Shown: one piece after another, positions 17,701 to 26,391 of the stretch
Position numbering within the stretch: position 1 is the first letter of the stretch
How the letters are laid out: every line of letters begins with the position of its first letter
Assembly (NCBI GenBank): GCA_903929035.1
Contig: CAIYTF010000091.1
Location: 1 to 64,000 of the forward strand
Reading direction: 5' to 3'
Length of the DNA: 64,000 nt
From: an uncultured Ignavibacteriales bacterium
GTDB lineage: Bacteria; Bacteroidota; Ignavibacteria; Ignavibacteriales; Ignavibacteriaceae
Notes under the pieces: generated by a model
Told to the model about the DNA's origin: nothing
What the model saw: the letters and a program-made list of their open reading frames with translations, nothing else
Databases searched by the model: none
Position numbers and translations under genes: made by a program

Positions 17701-18367
17701 CGGTAAGGAAGTGTTGTCATTGTTAGAGGAAAATAATTTCGATATTATTCTAATGGATATTGAAATGCCGGTAATGGACGGCTTTGAAGCTACGCGGAAT
17801 ATTCGCGATAATTTTCAACCACCCAAAAGAGATATACCAATAATAGCACTGACCGCATCTGTGCTTATTCCCGCGAGAAACAAGGTTATTGAATCGGGGA
17901 TGACGGATTTTCTTTCTAAACCTTTTATTCCTGTTGAATTATTCAATAAAATTGTGCTTCACACGAGACTAAGTAAATCTGCAGTTCCTTTTATAGGAAG
18001 GGTAGATAATCTTCAAGGAGATGAAAAGTTATTCAGTACGGACTATTTCAAAGAAAATTTTGGTGATGATCAACAGGTTTTGCAGGAATTTCTTGGTAAA
18101 TTTTTGCTTCACACGGAAGGATACATTTTTGAGCTGCTTACTTTATTTCTTGGCAATAAAATGTCTGAAGTGGCAAAACTTGCTCATAAAATACGACCAA
18201 CATTTGAATATCTTGGTATTCAGGTAATATCTTCCGTACTGAAGAGTATTGAATTAGATATAAAAAATAATAACATTGACGATTCAATTGAACCGAGAAT
18301 AATAGAGATTAGTGAATTGTGGAAAAAACTTAAAATAGAGATAGAAGAAGAACTTTATGAAAAATAG
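14762..18367 (+). CDS. Hybrid sensor histidine kinase with GAF, LOV-like PAS, receiver and HPt domains
   Basis: 1,201 residues, no membrane segment. Order: GAF-like domain (about 25-165); LOV-like PAS (about 175-290) with 'GTNCGFLQG' carrying Cys222 and 'NYRKNGESFWNELKISPI'; two or three further PAS domains (about 300-420, 430-550 and 560-680); HisKA with His707 in 'MSHEIRTPLN'; HATPase with 'NLLTNAVKFT', 'DTGIGI' and 'GGTGLGLAI'; receiver with Asp999 in 'LMDIEMPVMDGFE'; and a C-terminal HPt-like helix bundle with His1142 in 'AHKIRPTFEYLG'. This is a complete His-Asp-His phosphorelay. In LOV domains the cysteine forms a light-driven adduct with FMN, so blue-light sensing is likely. ATG 14777 is an alternative start. 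The final output regulator is unknown. Confidence 0.93.
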   Translation: MFGKKMQLNRSSFFEEFNDFAGKANSSDNLLSLKTLFRESIGRLFPADSIYIFFFNHSSEALELFYVPELPAIELSKMLSIAQKVYKKEKKYSLTTKKIDELQKQGDNSKFILRSIVLIPLKNCDKHNGVLVIAGTKTSRYSKEVLSAFSLLGNITYIAYTRVITADKKDELSLLYDRALMSVGNGIIITDATKQGNPIIFVNSAYVRITGYSILESIGTNCGFLQGTDTDPKELKKLNDAIKAKIECAVVLRNYRKNGESFWNELKISPIINNEGITTHFIGVLNDITLRIEFENKIKEATVRISALIQNLQSGILVEDESRRIVVTNREFCNMFSIPYSPDELIGFDCNKMVDNSGDTLPEAKAFADRLTEILKNRETVKGEEIYLPGGRVLERDYIPIFILEDYCGHLWQYRDVTERFNFGKEIEKLKSFYEQILNDLPGQIAVFDTNLNYLFINPGSMQNAELRTWIIGKNDIDYCIKRNIDIEIGRQRQQKLRNAINEKQAQAFEEIVVRDGQRQVFTRVISPVLDSSGEVKHLLGYGLNITDLKNAEKKLSDSQRQLLAVLNTVGEGIVSFDQNANIVMINDEIEKIWGYSKEQLVGESVQILFPRDDWEDRFNILINDVSIQEKSILGKRIESEGVRNDGTRFPFAVKIQETRIDNELYFTGAISDITEQKRAIENLIQAQKDAEKLMQAKQEFLAHMSHEIRTPLNAIIGLNNILIETALNKKEQKYLNAIKTSADNLLYIINDLLDFSKLDAGKIEFDSLGFSIAEVFQKALQIVKVKADEKRIMLRSKIDSLIPETLIGDPDRLGQVLLNLLTNAVKFTNIGYINLQAKLIEKIERNVIVEFTVQDTGIGIKEEKLVSVFESFVQIRNQNAVNPGGTGLGLAISKKLVEMQNGTIRVSSTFGTGSTFALCLPFIVGDNVVKQALPKEPTTSLNKDISSIHILVAEDNELNIMVIENTLLLWNAKFMIAKNGKEVLSLLEENNFDIILMDIEMPVMDGFEATRNIRDNFQPPKRDIPIIALTASVLIPARNKVIESGMTDFLSKPFIPVELFNKIVLHTRLSKSAVPFIGRVDNLQGDEKLFSTDYFKENFGDDQQVLQEFLGKFLLHTEGYIFELLTLFLGNKMSEVAKLAHKIRPTFEYLGIQVISSVLKSIELDIKNNNIDDSIEPRIIEISELWKKLKIEIEEELYEK

Positions 18368-18417
18368 GCTTCTATACTAAAAACGGATAAAATAATTTCT
18401 TTTAGAAAAGAAAAATA

Positions 18418-18916
18418 GTAATTGTTTAGGTCGTATTAGAGAAATCAAAATTGTCAGAAAAGAAAACATTGCTGAGCTCATCGAAAATATTGAATTTGTT
18501 TTTTCTTAAAGAGGAAAGATAGCCTTCAATACGGGCATAAACTTCCGCTCCGTGAAAAGAGCGAAAACAGCCGGATATTTTTTGTTTCAGCTTCATCGGA
18601 CGAATATCCCTTTCAGCTTGATTATTTGTAAACGACACTTCATCATTATAAGCGAACGCGAGTACGACTTCTTTGTGTTTTATCAGCCGTACCAATAAAT
18701 TTCTTCCCTTGGTCTGTTTCTTTCTGCCCCTTTTTCCTGAAGATACAGACAGAGGTTCTTCGATGTCGGCTCTGGCACAGACAGCATCGTAATCAGTTTT
18801 CGATTCGGCTGGATTGTCTTTCCGAAACGTATATATATCCATTAAAAACAGCTTGAATTCTAATGGCCAAAGGCTTTCCCCCTCTATGCTGCTAAATTTT
18901 TTACCTAAACAGTTAC
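18418..18916. mobile_element. Internally deleted IS66-family element with both ends
   Basis: Left end GTAATTGTTTAGGT (18418-18431) and right end GTAACTGTTTAGGT (complement 18903-18916) are inverted repeats with one mismatch. They begin GTAA, as IS66-family ends do. Flanks 'gAAAAATa' and 'cAAAAATc' share six bases and may be a worn 8-bp target duplication. The interior of about 500 bp holds only the 3' part of the transposase gene, so most of the roughly 2.5-kb element is missing. Confidence 0.7.
18426..18842 (-). pseudogene. IS66-family transposase, C-terminal remnant
   Basis: 138 residues. The part 'NNQAERDIRPMKLKQKISGCFRS' followed by 'YARIEGYLSSLRKNKFNIFDEL' is the characteristic C-terminal block of IS66 transposases, including the last catalytic Glu in the QAERD motif. 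The full protein is about 500 residues; the N-terminal zinc-binding and first catalytic Asp regions are absent. It sits inside the inverted ends described at 18418-18916 and is certainly inactive by itself. Confidence 0.88.
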
Positions 18917-18946
18917 CAAAAATCGATGATTATTTTTCTCTCCTGT

Positions 18947-21900
18947 TTATATATACTCTCCCCACGACTTAATACTCATATCCTTGTTTGAATACATCTT
19001 ATATGCTTTTATAAACCGCTTTGCAAACTGGAGGTTTGTAATGAGAGGAACATTATAATCAATCGACTTGCGCCTTATTATATAGTCGCTGTCAAGCATT
19101 GTCTTTTCGGAATTTTTTGGAATGTTTATTACTAAGTCAATTTTCCTATCTGCAAGATAACTAAGTATTGAAGGCTCTTCGCCGTCAAAAGGACGCTTTA
19201 GTAAGTTAATTATTATCCCGTAAGCCGCATAATATGCAACAGTTCCATCCGTTCCATATAGCTCAACTCCCAATGTCTGCAAATCGCGCAAGCCGATAAT
19301 TAACTCTGCTTTCCCTTCCGCTGGACCTGTTGATAGGAGAACAGACTTCACCGGAATATTAAATCCGGTGGCAAGCAAACTTTTGAGAAATGCTTCATTA
19401 AAATCATCACCGAGACACGCGACTTCGCCTGTTGAGGACATTTCCACGCCAACAACAGGGTCAGAACCTTTCAGCCGGGTAAATGAAAACTGAGAGGCTT
19501 TCACTCCCACGTAATCAAGATCAAAATACGAGCGGTCAATCTTGGGTACTTTCTCGCCAAGCATTAAACGTGTCGCGATTTCTATAAAATTCAGTTTCAG
19601 TGTTTTCGATACAAACGGGAAACTCCGCGATGCCCTGAGGTTACACTCGATAACTTTAACATCATTATCCTTTGCAATAAACTGAATATTAAAAGGACCG
19701 GTTATCTCTAATTCATTCGCGATTTCTTTCGTGATGTGCTTTAACCGCCGCATTGTTTCCAGATAGGTTCGCTGCGGAGGCAGTACTATTGTTGCATCCC
19801 CGGAATGCACGCCGGCATTCTCAACGTGTTCGGAAATCGCGTAACAAAATAATTCGCCTTCATTCGCGACAGCATCCACTTCTATTTCTCTGGCATTGGT
19901 AATAAACTTGCTGATAACCACGGGGTGTTCCTGACTGATATCCGAGGCTTTCAACAAATAATCCTCTAACTCTGCATCGGAAAGCACTATACTCATTGCC
20001 GCGCCGCTTAGGACATAACTTGGGCGGATAAGTACAGGGTACTCTACTTTGTTAGAAAATAGTTTTGCTTCTTCCAGACTTGTCAATTCCTGCCACTCCG
20101 GCTGGTCAATATCAAGCACGTCAAGTATCGATGAAAATTTATTTCTGTCCTCAGCGCAGTCAATTTTTAGCGGCGAAGTACCTAATATATGAACTCCGTT
20201 ATTATAAAGTTTCATTGCCAAGGTATTTGGTATCTGTCCGCCCATTGAAACAATAACACCGAGAGGATTTTCTTTTTCATAAATATCAAGCACCCGTTCT
20301 AACGATATTTCTTCAAAATAAAGTTTATCGCAAATATCGTGGTCAGTGCTGACTGTCTCAGGATTATAGTTTATCATTATGGATTTATAATTCATTTTTC
20401 CGAGAGCCTCAACCGCGTTCACGCAGCACCAGTCAAACTCGACAGAGGAACCAATCCGATACGCGCCGCCGCCCAGCACGACAATCTGATTTTCTTCTCC
20501 CGCTGCAATATCATCCTCCTGCCCGTTATAGGTCATATAAAGGTAATTTGTCTGCGCCGGATATTCCGCGGCTAAAGTGTCTATCTGCTTTACCACAGGA
20601 ATAATACCAAGTCCTTTGCGATAACCGCGAACAACAAGTTCATCTACTTGGGTGCTTTGGGCAATCTGCCTGTCTGAAAAGCCGTTTCCTTTCAGTTCTT
20701 TGAGAAAATCAGAATCTATATCAGCTAAATTTTTACCCGAAAGGTTTTTATGTAGTTCGTGTATGTTCTTCAGTTTATATAAAAACCACTTATTGATTTT
20801 TGATAGCTCGTGCATTTTATCTATGCTCATACCCTGCTCAAAAGCCAAAGCGAGTTTGAACATTCTTTTATCAGTCGGAATAGCAACATCTTTTTCTATA
20901 TCTTCACTCTCAACTGCATTGCCTGTAAATCCGACCATACCGGTATCCAGCATCCGGATTGCTTTTTGGATTGCCTCTTCAAATGTCCTGCCGATTGCCA
21001 TTACTTCACCCACTGATTTCATCTCTGAGCCAAGTTGTGTATTGACGTACTTGAACTTTTGCAAATCCCATCGCGGGAATTTTACAACTATATAATCAAG
21101 TGCAGGTTCAAAACAGGCTGATGTAGCTTTGGTAATTGAATTTTCCACTTCGTTCAAATCATAGCCGATAGTTAGTTTTGCAGCCACAAATGCCAGCGGA
21201 TAACCTGTTGCTTTTGATGCAAGTGCAGAGCTTCGGGAAAGTCGCGCGTTCACCTCGATGATACGGTAGTCAAAAGAATCCGGATTCAGCGCGAACTGTA
21301 TGTTGCACTCGCCAATTATTCCAAGTGACCGGATGAGTTTGATCCCTATTGAACGCAATTGAAAATTTTCGCTTGATGAAAGTGTCTGGAGCGGAGCAAC
21401 TACAATGCTGTCACCCGTGTGAATGCCCATCGGGTCAAGATTTTCCATTGAGCAAATTGATATGCAATTATCAAATTTGTCGCGAATAATTTCATACTCG
21501 AGTTCTTTCCATCCATAGAGGGATTCTTCAATCAATATTTGCGTGGTAAATGAAAATGCCCGTTCGGCTTTATCAATTAATTCACGCTCGCTGTTTACAA
21601 TGCCGGAACCCAATCCGCCAAGCGCGTAAGCGATGCGGACCATACAGGGATACCCGATTTCTTCTGCTGCTTTTATTGCTTCTTCCGTTGAGCCAACGGT
21701 TTTGCTTCTAGCAACTTTTAATCCGCACTCTCTGACTCTTTCACCAAACAAATACCTATCCTCGGTATCCTTAATCGTTGATACAGGAGTTCCCAATACC
21801 TTAATATTATACTCTTTCAGTATCCCCTTATCGTAAAGTTCCACCCCCGCGTTGAGTGCAGTCTGCCCGCCAAAGCTCAGCAATATTGCATCGGGAAGTT

Positions 21901-22141
21901 CTTTCTTGATAACACGAAGAATAAATTCATATTTGAGCGGGAGAAAATAAACAATGTCTGCAAGCTGTTCGGATGTCTGTATCGTTGCAATGTTGGGATT
22001 AATAAGCACGGTAGTTATACCGTCTTCTTTAAGAGCTTTTGTTGCCTGACTGCCGGAATAATCAAACTCTCCCGCCTGACCAATCTGGAGCGCGCCTGAG
22101 CCTAATATCAATACTTTTGACGGTTTATCTTTCTTAATCAT
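18947..22141 (-). CDS. carB: Carbamoyl-phosphate synthase large subunit
   Basis: 1,064 residues, close to the 1,073 of E. coli CarB. Two tandem ATP-grasp halves are clear: the first starts 'KVLILGSGALQIGQAGEFDYSGSQA', the second near residue 555 with 'IVVLGGGAYRIGSSVEFDWCCVNA'. Each has its ATP-binding and metal motifs ('IIEVNARLSRSSALASKATGYPLA' and 'VIECNLRASRSFPFVSKTLKLNFIE'). The last ~130 residues form the MGS-like allosteric domain ('YGTDGTVAYYAAYGI'). It makes carbamoyl phosphate from ammonia, bicarbonate and two ATP for pyrimidines and arginine. Its start overlaps the carA stop by 4 nt (ATGA), so the two are translationally coupled. Confidence 0.98.
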   Translation of the reverse strand: MIKKDKPSKVLILGSGALQIGQAGEFDYSGSQATKALKEDGITTVLINPNIATIQTSEQLADIVYFLPLKYEFILRVIKKELPDAILLSFGGQTALNAGVELYDKGILKEYNIKVLGTPVSTIKDTEDRYLFGERVRECGLKVARSKTVGSTEEAIKAAEEIGYPCMVRIAYALGGLGSGIVNSERELIDKAERAFSFTTQILIEESLYGWKELEYEIIRDKFDNCISICSMENLDPMGIHTGDSIVVAPLQTLSSSENFQLRSIGIKLIRSLGIIGECNIQFALNPDSFDYRIIEVNARLSRSSALASKATGYPLAFVAAKLTIGYDLNEVENSITKATSACFEPALDYIVVKFPRWDLQKFKYVNTQLGSEMKSVGEVMAIGRTFEEAIQKAIRMLDTGMVGFTGNAVESEDIEKDVAIPTDKRMFKLALAFEQGMSIDKMHELSKINKWFLYKLKNIHELHKNLSGKNLADIDSDFLKELKGNGFSDRQIAQSTQVDELVVRGYRKGLGIIPVVKQIDTLAAEYPAQTNYLYMTYNGQEDDIAAGEENQIVVLGGGAYRIGSSVEFDWCCVNAVEALGKMNYKSIMINYNPETVSTDHDICDKLYFEEISLERVLDIYEKENPLGVIVSMGGQIPNTLAMKLYNNGVHILGTSPLKIDCAEDRNKFSSILDVLDIDQPEWQELTSLEEAKLFSNKVEYPVLIRPSYVLSGAAMSIVLSDAELEDYLLKASDISQEHPVVISKFITNAREIEVDAVANEGELFCYAISEHVENAGVHSGDATIVLPPQRTYLETMRRLKHITKEIANELEITGPFNIQFIAKDNDVKVIECNLRASRSFPFVSKTLKLNFIEIATRLMLGEKVPKIDRSYFDLDYVGVKASQFSFTRLKGSDPVVGVEMSSTGEVACLGDDFNEAFLKSLLATGFNIPVKSVLLSTGPAEGKAELIIGLRDLQTLGVELYGTDGTVAYYAAYGIIINLLKRPFDGEEPSILSYLADRKIDLVINIPKNSEKTMLDSDYIIRRKSIDYNVPLITNLQFAKRFIKAYKMYSNKDMSIKSWGEYI

Positions 22142-23208
22142 TTTAATGCCCTTATAAACATTCCGAAAATAAATTCTGTGTCATCCGGTCCGGGTGAGGC
22201 TTCGGGATGGAACTGTGCGCCAAAGAAAGGTTTGTGCATATGTATTATTCCTTCGTTTGTGCCGTCATTGTCATTTGTAAACCATTCGCGCCAGTCTTCT
22301 TTTAAAGAGGAAGTAGTAATAGCATAACCGTGATTTTGTGAAGTAATATAACAGCGTTTTGTACCTGCTTCATTCACAGGCTGATTGTGACTGCGATGAC
22401 CGTATTTCAACTTATAACTCTCTGCGCCTGCAGCAAGAGCGAGTATCTGATTGCCAAGACATATTCCAAGTATCGGCAGCCCCATACTCATTGCTTTCTT
22501 CGCGTGTTCGATTGTTTCTTGGCAATTCTCAGGGTCTCCCGGACCGTTTGAAAGCACAATGCCGTGTACTTTTTCCTTAGTAAAATCATAATTGTATGGA
22601 GTACGGATAATGGTAATATCTCTCCGAAGGAATGCCTGAATAATATTATTTTTAACTCCGCAGTCAACAAGGGCAATTGTCTTTCCGGATTTTGCATAGA
22701 CAACAGGCTCGGTAACGGAAACCTCTCCGACAAGATTTGTTTTATTGGGGTCAATCCACTGCAAATTATCATTCTCGGTGAACAAAATTTTCCCGAGCAT
22801 TGTCCCTTTTTCTCTTAATATTTTCGTGAGCATACGGGTATCAATCCCATATAGCCCCGGTGTTTTATTTTCCACTAACCATTCACCTAAAGACTGCTCC
22901 GCGGCTCTATGGGAATATTCAGATGAATAATCAGCAATAATGACTGCCCTCGCAAAAATCTGTTCTGATTCAAAATTCGCGAGCAATTCATTTTCGCGCT
23001 CTCGGCCGGGTATGCCATAGTTTCCTATAAGCGGATAGGTCATCACGAGTATCTGTCCGCAGTAAGAAGGGTCAGTCAGGGTTTCAGGATAACCAACCAT
23101 ACCGGTATTAAAAACGACTTCTCCGCTAATATCTTTCTCATAGCCAAAGCTATAGCCCTCGAACACTGTACCGTCTTCAAGTAGTAGTTTTGCTTTAATT
23201 TTTGTCAT
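22138..23208 (-). CDS. carA: Carbamoyl-phosphate synthase small (glutaminase) subunit
   Basis: 356 residues. N-terminal CPSase small domain: 'KLLLEDGTVFEGYSFG', 'GEVVFNTGMVGYPETLTDPSY'. The class I glutamine amidotransferase domain follows from about residue 176: nucleophile Cys250 in 'PILGICLGNQILALAAG', and His334 and Glu336 in 'GAQFHPEASPGP'. It supplies ammonia from glutamine to CarB. It is the first gene of the carAB operon. Upstream (to 23450) there is no visible PyrR-type attenuator. Confidence 0.98.
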   Translation of the reverse strand: MTKIKAKLLLEDGTVFEGYSFGYEKDISGEVVFNTGMVGYPETLTDPSYCGQILVMTYPLIGNYGIPGRERENELLANFESEQIFARAVIIADYSSEYSHRAAEQSLGEWLVENKTPGLYGIDTRMLTKILREKGTMLGKILFTENDNLQWIDPNKTNLVGEVSVTEPVVYAKSGKTIALVDCGVKNNIIQAFLRRDITIIRTPYNYDFTKEKVHGIVLSNGPGDPENCQETIEHAKKAMSMGLPILGICLGNQILALAAGAESYKLKYGHRSHNQPVNEAGTKRCYITSQNHGYAITTSSLKEDWREWFTNDNDGTNEGIIHMHKPFFGAQFHPEASPGPDDTEFIFGMFIRALK

Positions 23209-23449
23209 AATTTGAATTATAATTCATCGTGGTTGTTGGGGAAAATTTAATTCGGATGCAAATGTAAGAATTTTCACGGATATATTTATAAGGGCAAATA
23301 AATAACATTTAATATTTTAAGGCTTGGTGTATAGATATGCGGATTATTATAATGGCAAACAAAAAAAATCAGAGCAATAACAGTGCCCTAAAATAAGATA
23401 AGAGAAAACAACGATTATTATCAACAATCCATCGCGATTCTATTTTAGT

Positions 23450-24199
23450 TTATTGATTTTTTATTCTCCGTTCATATTTGGCGGCTTCATCCGCGGTATT
23501 AAAATAACCGATTCGTACTCTATATGACCCTTGTTAATGAGTTTTTTAACTTCACTTTCGGCGGCGGCTTTCTGATTCGATGATAAAACCTGAAAACAAT
23601 ATAAGTTGTTGCTTTTAAAAATTGTGTTTGTGATATTGACTTCTTCTGAAGCAACGTATTCAGCATCTTTAGATTTATTTATTACTTTATTTGTTTCTGA
23701 CAGCTTAACTTCTGTATTGATTTTTGGAATAGGAATATTAACCAATGGAGGATGCTCGGAAATAATTTTATTTTCGGATATACTATTTACAGGTTCTTCT
23801 ACTTTTGATTCTTCCAATTTGAGTTGCTTTTGTTTGCTTTCTTCTATTATGGGTTTTTCCTGTATAGACTTTTCTATTACAGGTTCTTCTACTTTTGATT
23901 CTTCCAATTTGATTTGGTTTGCTTTCTTCTATTATAGGTTTTTCCAATTTTACGGATAATTCGCCGGGCTGATCATTGGATAATTGCGATACGCTTGTCG
24001 ATGTAAACAAATACGAGAAGTAAATAAAATATTTTGAATAATCAAAAATAATTATCGGTATTTTTTCTATATGTAATAACTCGTTAAAAATGTCAGTAAA
24101 AATCGACAATATTGGACACAGGGAAAAAATGAAGGGGCAAATGAAAATAGAACCTAGAAATAAAAATATTTTTTTCACTTTTCTCCCTTTTTTTCGCAT
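23450..24199 (-). pseudogene. Frameshifted SPOR-domain protein
   Basis: Two ORFs on the track (23783-24244 and 23461-23907) are pieces of one gene. The N-terminal part from ATG 24199 (MRKKGRKVKKIFLFLG) has hydrophobic segments. A Glu/Lys-rich linker then carries two copies of a repeat ('EKPIIEESK...LEESKVEEPV'). The first copy is 5 bases shorter than the second in the 'AGCAAAC' stretch, which throws the frame. A SPOR domain follows: 'LYCFQVLSSNQKAAAESEVKKLINKG'. Its second half, 'SYRVRIGYFNTADEAAKYERRI', is only readable after a further shift near 23525, ending at a TAA at 23450. SPOR domains bind denuded peptidoglycan. The gene is either decayed or carries assembly errors. Confidence 0.7.
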
Positions 24200-24238
24200 T
24201 AAATCCGTAATTTTAGTATTACCTTTTAAAATTACCAA

Positions 24239-24958
24239 ATGCAAAAAATATTTTTATTACTCACTGTTTCATTTTTGGTGCTTTCAACGGTCACATCCGC
24301 TCGGCACTCCGACTCAACATATACTAAAGTTGAGATTAGCTTAGAGGGACAGGAATTAATGCGAATTGACACTACCGGCGAGATGTTTGTAGCGTGGACT
24401 TTCATTCATCCTGAAATGTACCGCATAGATCTTGACGGCGATGGCATTGAAGAAGCATTTATTATTGATAATAAGGGCAGCAATTTACTGCCAAACTATA
24501 CTTTGTATGTCTTCTCTCTATACCGTGAACTTGAATTTGTTGATTCGATTTATTCCGGAAGAGTGGAACCTACTGCCGAGTTTAATGAAGAAATGAATGC
24601 CACCTTGTTATCGGTCGGGATTCACCAAATGGATTCACTGCTTTTTCTGCAGGCACAGGATACGCTTATTGTTCCGAGAAAATATTATGTCTATGACGGT
24701 TACGATCTCATTAACATCAGTTATGATTTATATTCTTTATATATGGATCAGAACAATTCTTTATTGTCGGATTTTCCGAATTTAATGGAGAATGGTAAAA
24801 TAGACTGCGAGCGAGGCGACCGCCTCATTGGAGTTATTTTTACAATTTACTATAACTATCTCCAGGCTGCGGAAGAATCGTCCGCCACAAATTTTCTTAA
24901 ATCCTATCAAATATGTTCAAAATTTAGTAAATTAAAATCTTTACTTGATACACTATAA
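24239..24958 (+). CDS. Exported protein of unknown function with calcium-loop-like motif
   Basis: 239 residues with a signal peptide (MQKIFLLLTVSFLVLSTVTS). Near residue 63 'YRIDLDGDGIEEAFIIDNKG' is a D-x-D-G-D-G-x-x-E loop, the form found in FG-GAP/integrin-like and dockerin-like calcium sites. The rest is mixed alpha/beta without a family I recognise. It is divergent from the broken SPOR gene and 9 bp before a small ORF, with which it may be cotranscribed. Confidence 0.6.
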   Translation: MQKIFLLLTVSFLVLSTVTSARHSDSTYTKVEISLEGQELMRIDTTGEMFVAWTFIHPEMYRIDLDGDGIEEAFIIDNKGSNLLPNYTLYVFSLYRELEFVDSIYSGRVEPTAEFNEEMNATLLSVGIHQMDSLLFLQAQDTLIVPRKYYVYDGYDLINISYDLYSLYMDQNNSLLSDFPNLMENGKIDCERGDRLIGVIFTIYYNYLQAAEESSATNFLKSYQICSKFSKLKSLLDTL

Positions 24959-24967
24959 GGCAAAACT

Positions 24968-25207
24968 ATGCAGATGAACTGGAAACAATTTGTCGGGAAA
25001 ACCGTACATATTACTATGCAAGAAAATTATGGAATAGTTATGGACCCAAAAAATGATTCGGCAATTTACGAAATAGTCTTTAAAAGCGGTACCCTAATTG
25101 ATGCTTTCGATGAAGGTTTGCTGCTGGAAACTCGGAGAGATGCTGAACAAGTTAAAATTTTTGTTTTTTATAAATCAATTAAGTGCATAGAATTTTTCAA
25201 TTTTTAA
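24968..25207 (+). CDS. Small hypothetical protein
   Basis: 79 residues, no signal peptide. It is acidic and aromatic with an alternating strand pattern ('QFVGKTVHITMQENYGIVM', 'YEIVFKSGTLIDAFDEGLLLETRR'), which suggests a small beta-barrel of the Sm/SH3 type, but this is a guess. Its position 9 bp after the previous gene supports it as real. No family is recognised. Confidence 0.5.
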   Translation: MQMNWKQFVGKTVHITMQENYGIVMDPKNDSAIYEIVFKSGTLIDAFDEGLLLETRRDAEQVKIFVFYKSIKCIEFFNF

Positions 25208-25275
25208 TTGAATCATTTACATTTAAACCGATATTATATAATAATCACTGTCAGCAATTTCAGTAAGGATACAAT

Positions 25276-26277
25276 ATGTCCGTAAAAATTGGGGTCATCG
25301 GAACAGGTCATTTAGGCAAACTTCATACCAAACTGCTCACGCGAATTCCGGATTGCACTCTTGCAGGCATTTATGATATTGATCAAGAACAAGCTGCGAC
25401 AGTGGCAAGTGAATTTCAAGTAAAATGCTTCAATTCCATAGATGAACTATTTGATTCTGTTGATTGCGTGTCAATAGCCGCTGTAACAAGCGCGCACCAC
25501 CAACTCGCGAAAGCCGCGCTTCTCGAAGGCAAACATATCATTGTTGAAAAACCAATCACGGCAACTATTCCCGAAGCAGAAGAAATTGTTGCATTAGCAA
25601 AGGCTAATCATCTAATCCTGCAGGTTGGACATATTGAAAGATTTAATCCCGCGCTTCTCTCGCTGCAAGAATATGACTTAGAGCCATTATTTATCCAATC
25701 CGATCGTCTGGCACAGTTTAATCCTCGCGGCACAGATGTAGCGGTTGTACTTGATCTAATGATTCACGATATTGATATAATTTTATCTCTTGTTAAATCG
25801 GAAGTAAAAAGGATTGATGCAAGCGGTGTTCCGGTTGTATCACCTACTGTTGATATTGCAAATGCGCGAATTGAATTTGAAAATGGCGCGGTAGCCAATG
25901 TTACCGCGAGTCGTATATCCCAAAAGAAAATGCGAAAAATGCGCATTTTTCAGCGTGATGGTTATATTGGAATCGATTTCCTAACGGGGACTTCGGAGGT
26001 TTTCCGGTTATTGCCAGAGGAACAGTTGCTTGGTGCAGGCACGATAAATTTTGGCTCACTTGGTGTCGGTGAGAATAAAAAGAAAATTGTATATGAACAG
26101 CCTGAATCTAAAGAAGTAAACGCGCTGCAGCACGAACTCGCTCTTTTTGTGCAGGCAGTAAAAACAGGCGGTGAACCTGTTGTTTCTGGTTATGACGGCT
26201 TACGGGCGTTGCGTGTTGCAGATGAAATTATAAACAAAATCGAAAGTTCAGCACGAAGAATACTCGCGGGGAAGTAA
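25276..26277 (+). CDS. Gfo/Idh/MocA-family NAD(P)-dependent oxidoreductase
   Basis: 333 residues. An N-terminal Rossmann domain with 'VKIGVIGTGHLGKLHTKLL' is followed by the catalytic 'IIVEKPITATIPEA' (Lys92 in EKP). The C-terminal substrate domain includes 'VVLDLMIHDIDIILSLV', where H-D is the usual catalytic pair. Closest in pattern are UDP-GlcNAc 3-dehydrogenases (GnnA-type), which prepare 3-amino-sugars for lipid A. No GnnB aminotransferase or lipid A gene is adjacent, so the substrate is left open. Confidence 0.88.
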   Translation: MSVKIGVIGTGHLGKLHTKLLTRIPDCTLAGIYDIDQEQAATVASEFQVKCFNSIDELFDSVDCVSIAAVTSAHHQLAKAALLEGKHIIVEKPITATIPEAEEIVALAKANHLILQVGHIERFNPALLSLQEYDLEPLFIQSDRLAQFNPRGTDVAVVLDLMIHDIDIILSLVKSEVKRIDASGVPVVSPTVDIANARIEFENGAVANVTASRISQKKMRKMRIFQRDGYIGIDFLTGTSEVFRLLPEEQLLGAGTINFGSLGVGENKKKIVYEQPESKEVNALQHELALFVQAVKTGGEPVVSGYDGLRALRVADEIINKIESSARRILAGK

Positions 26278-26283
26278 TAATGG

Positions 26284-26320
26284 AACATTAAAACCTTTCT
26301 CAAGCAAAGATGCAAGTCCG
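26284..26320. repeat. Dispersed intergenic repeat, decayed partial copy
   Basis: 'AACATTAAAACCTTTCTCAAG' followed by 'CAAAGATGCAAG' matches the central part of the repeat family seen at 31653 and 48341. The ends are not preserved. It lies just after the stop of the oxidoreductase gene. Confidence 0.5.
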
Positions 26321-26391
26321 GAAGAATATCAGTTGTCCGGATTTTTAAAATAAATTTCTGACTTCACATTCGAAAAACTATTCAAGAACTT

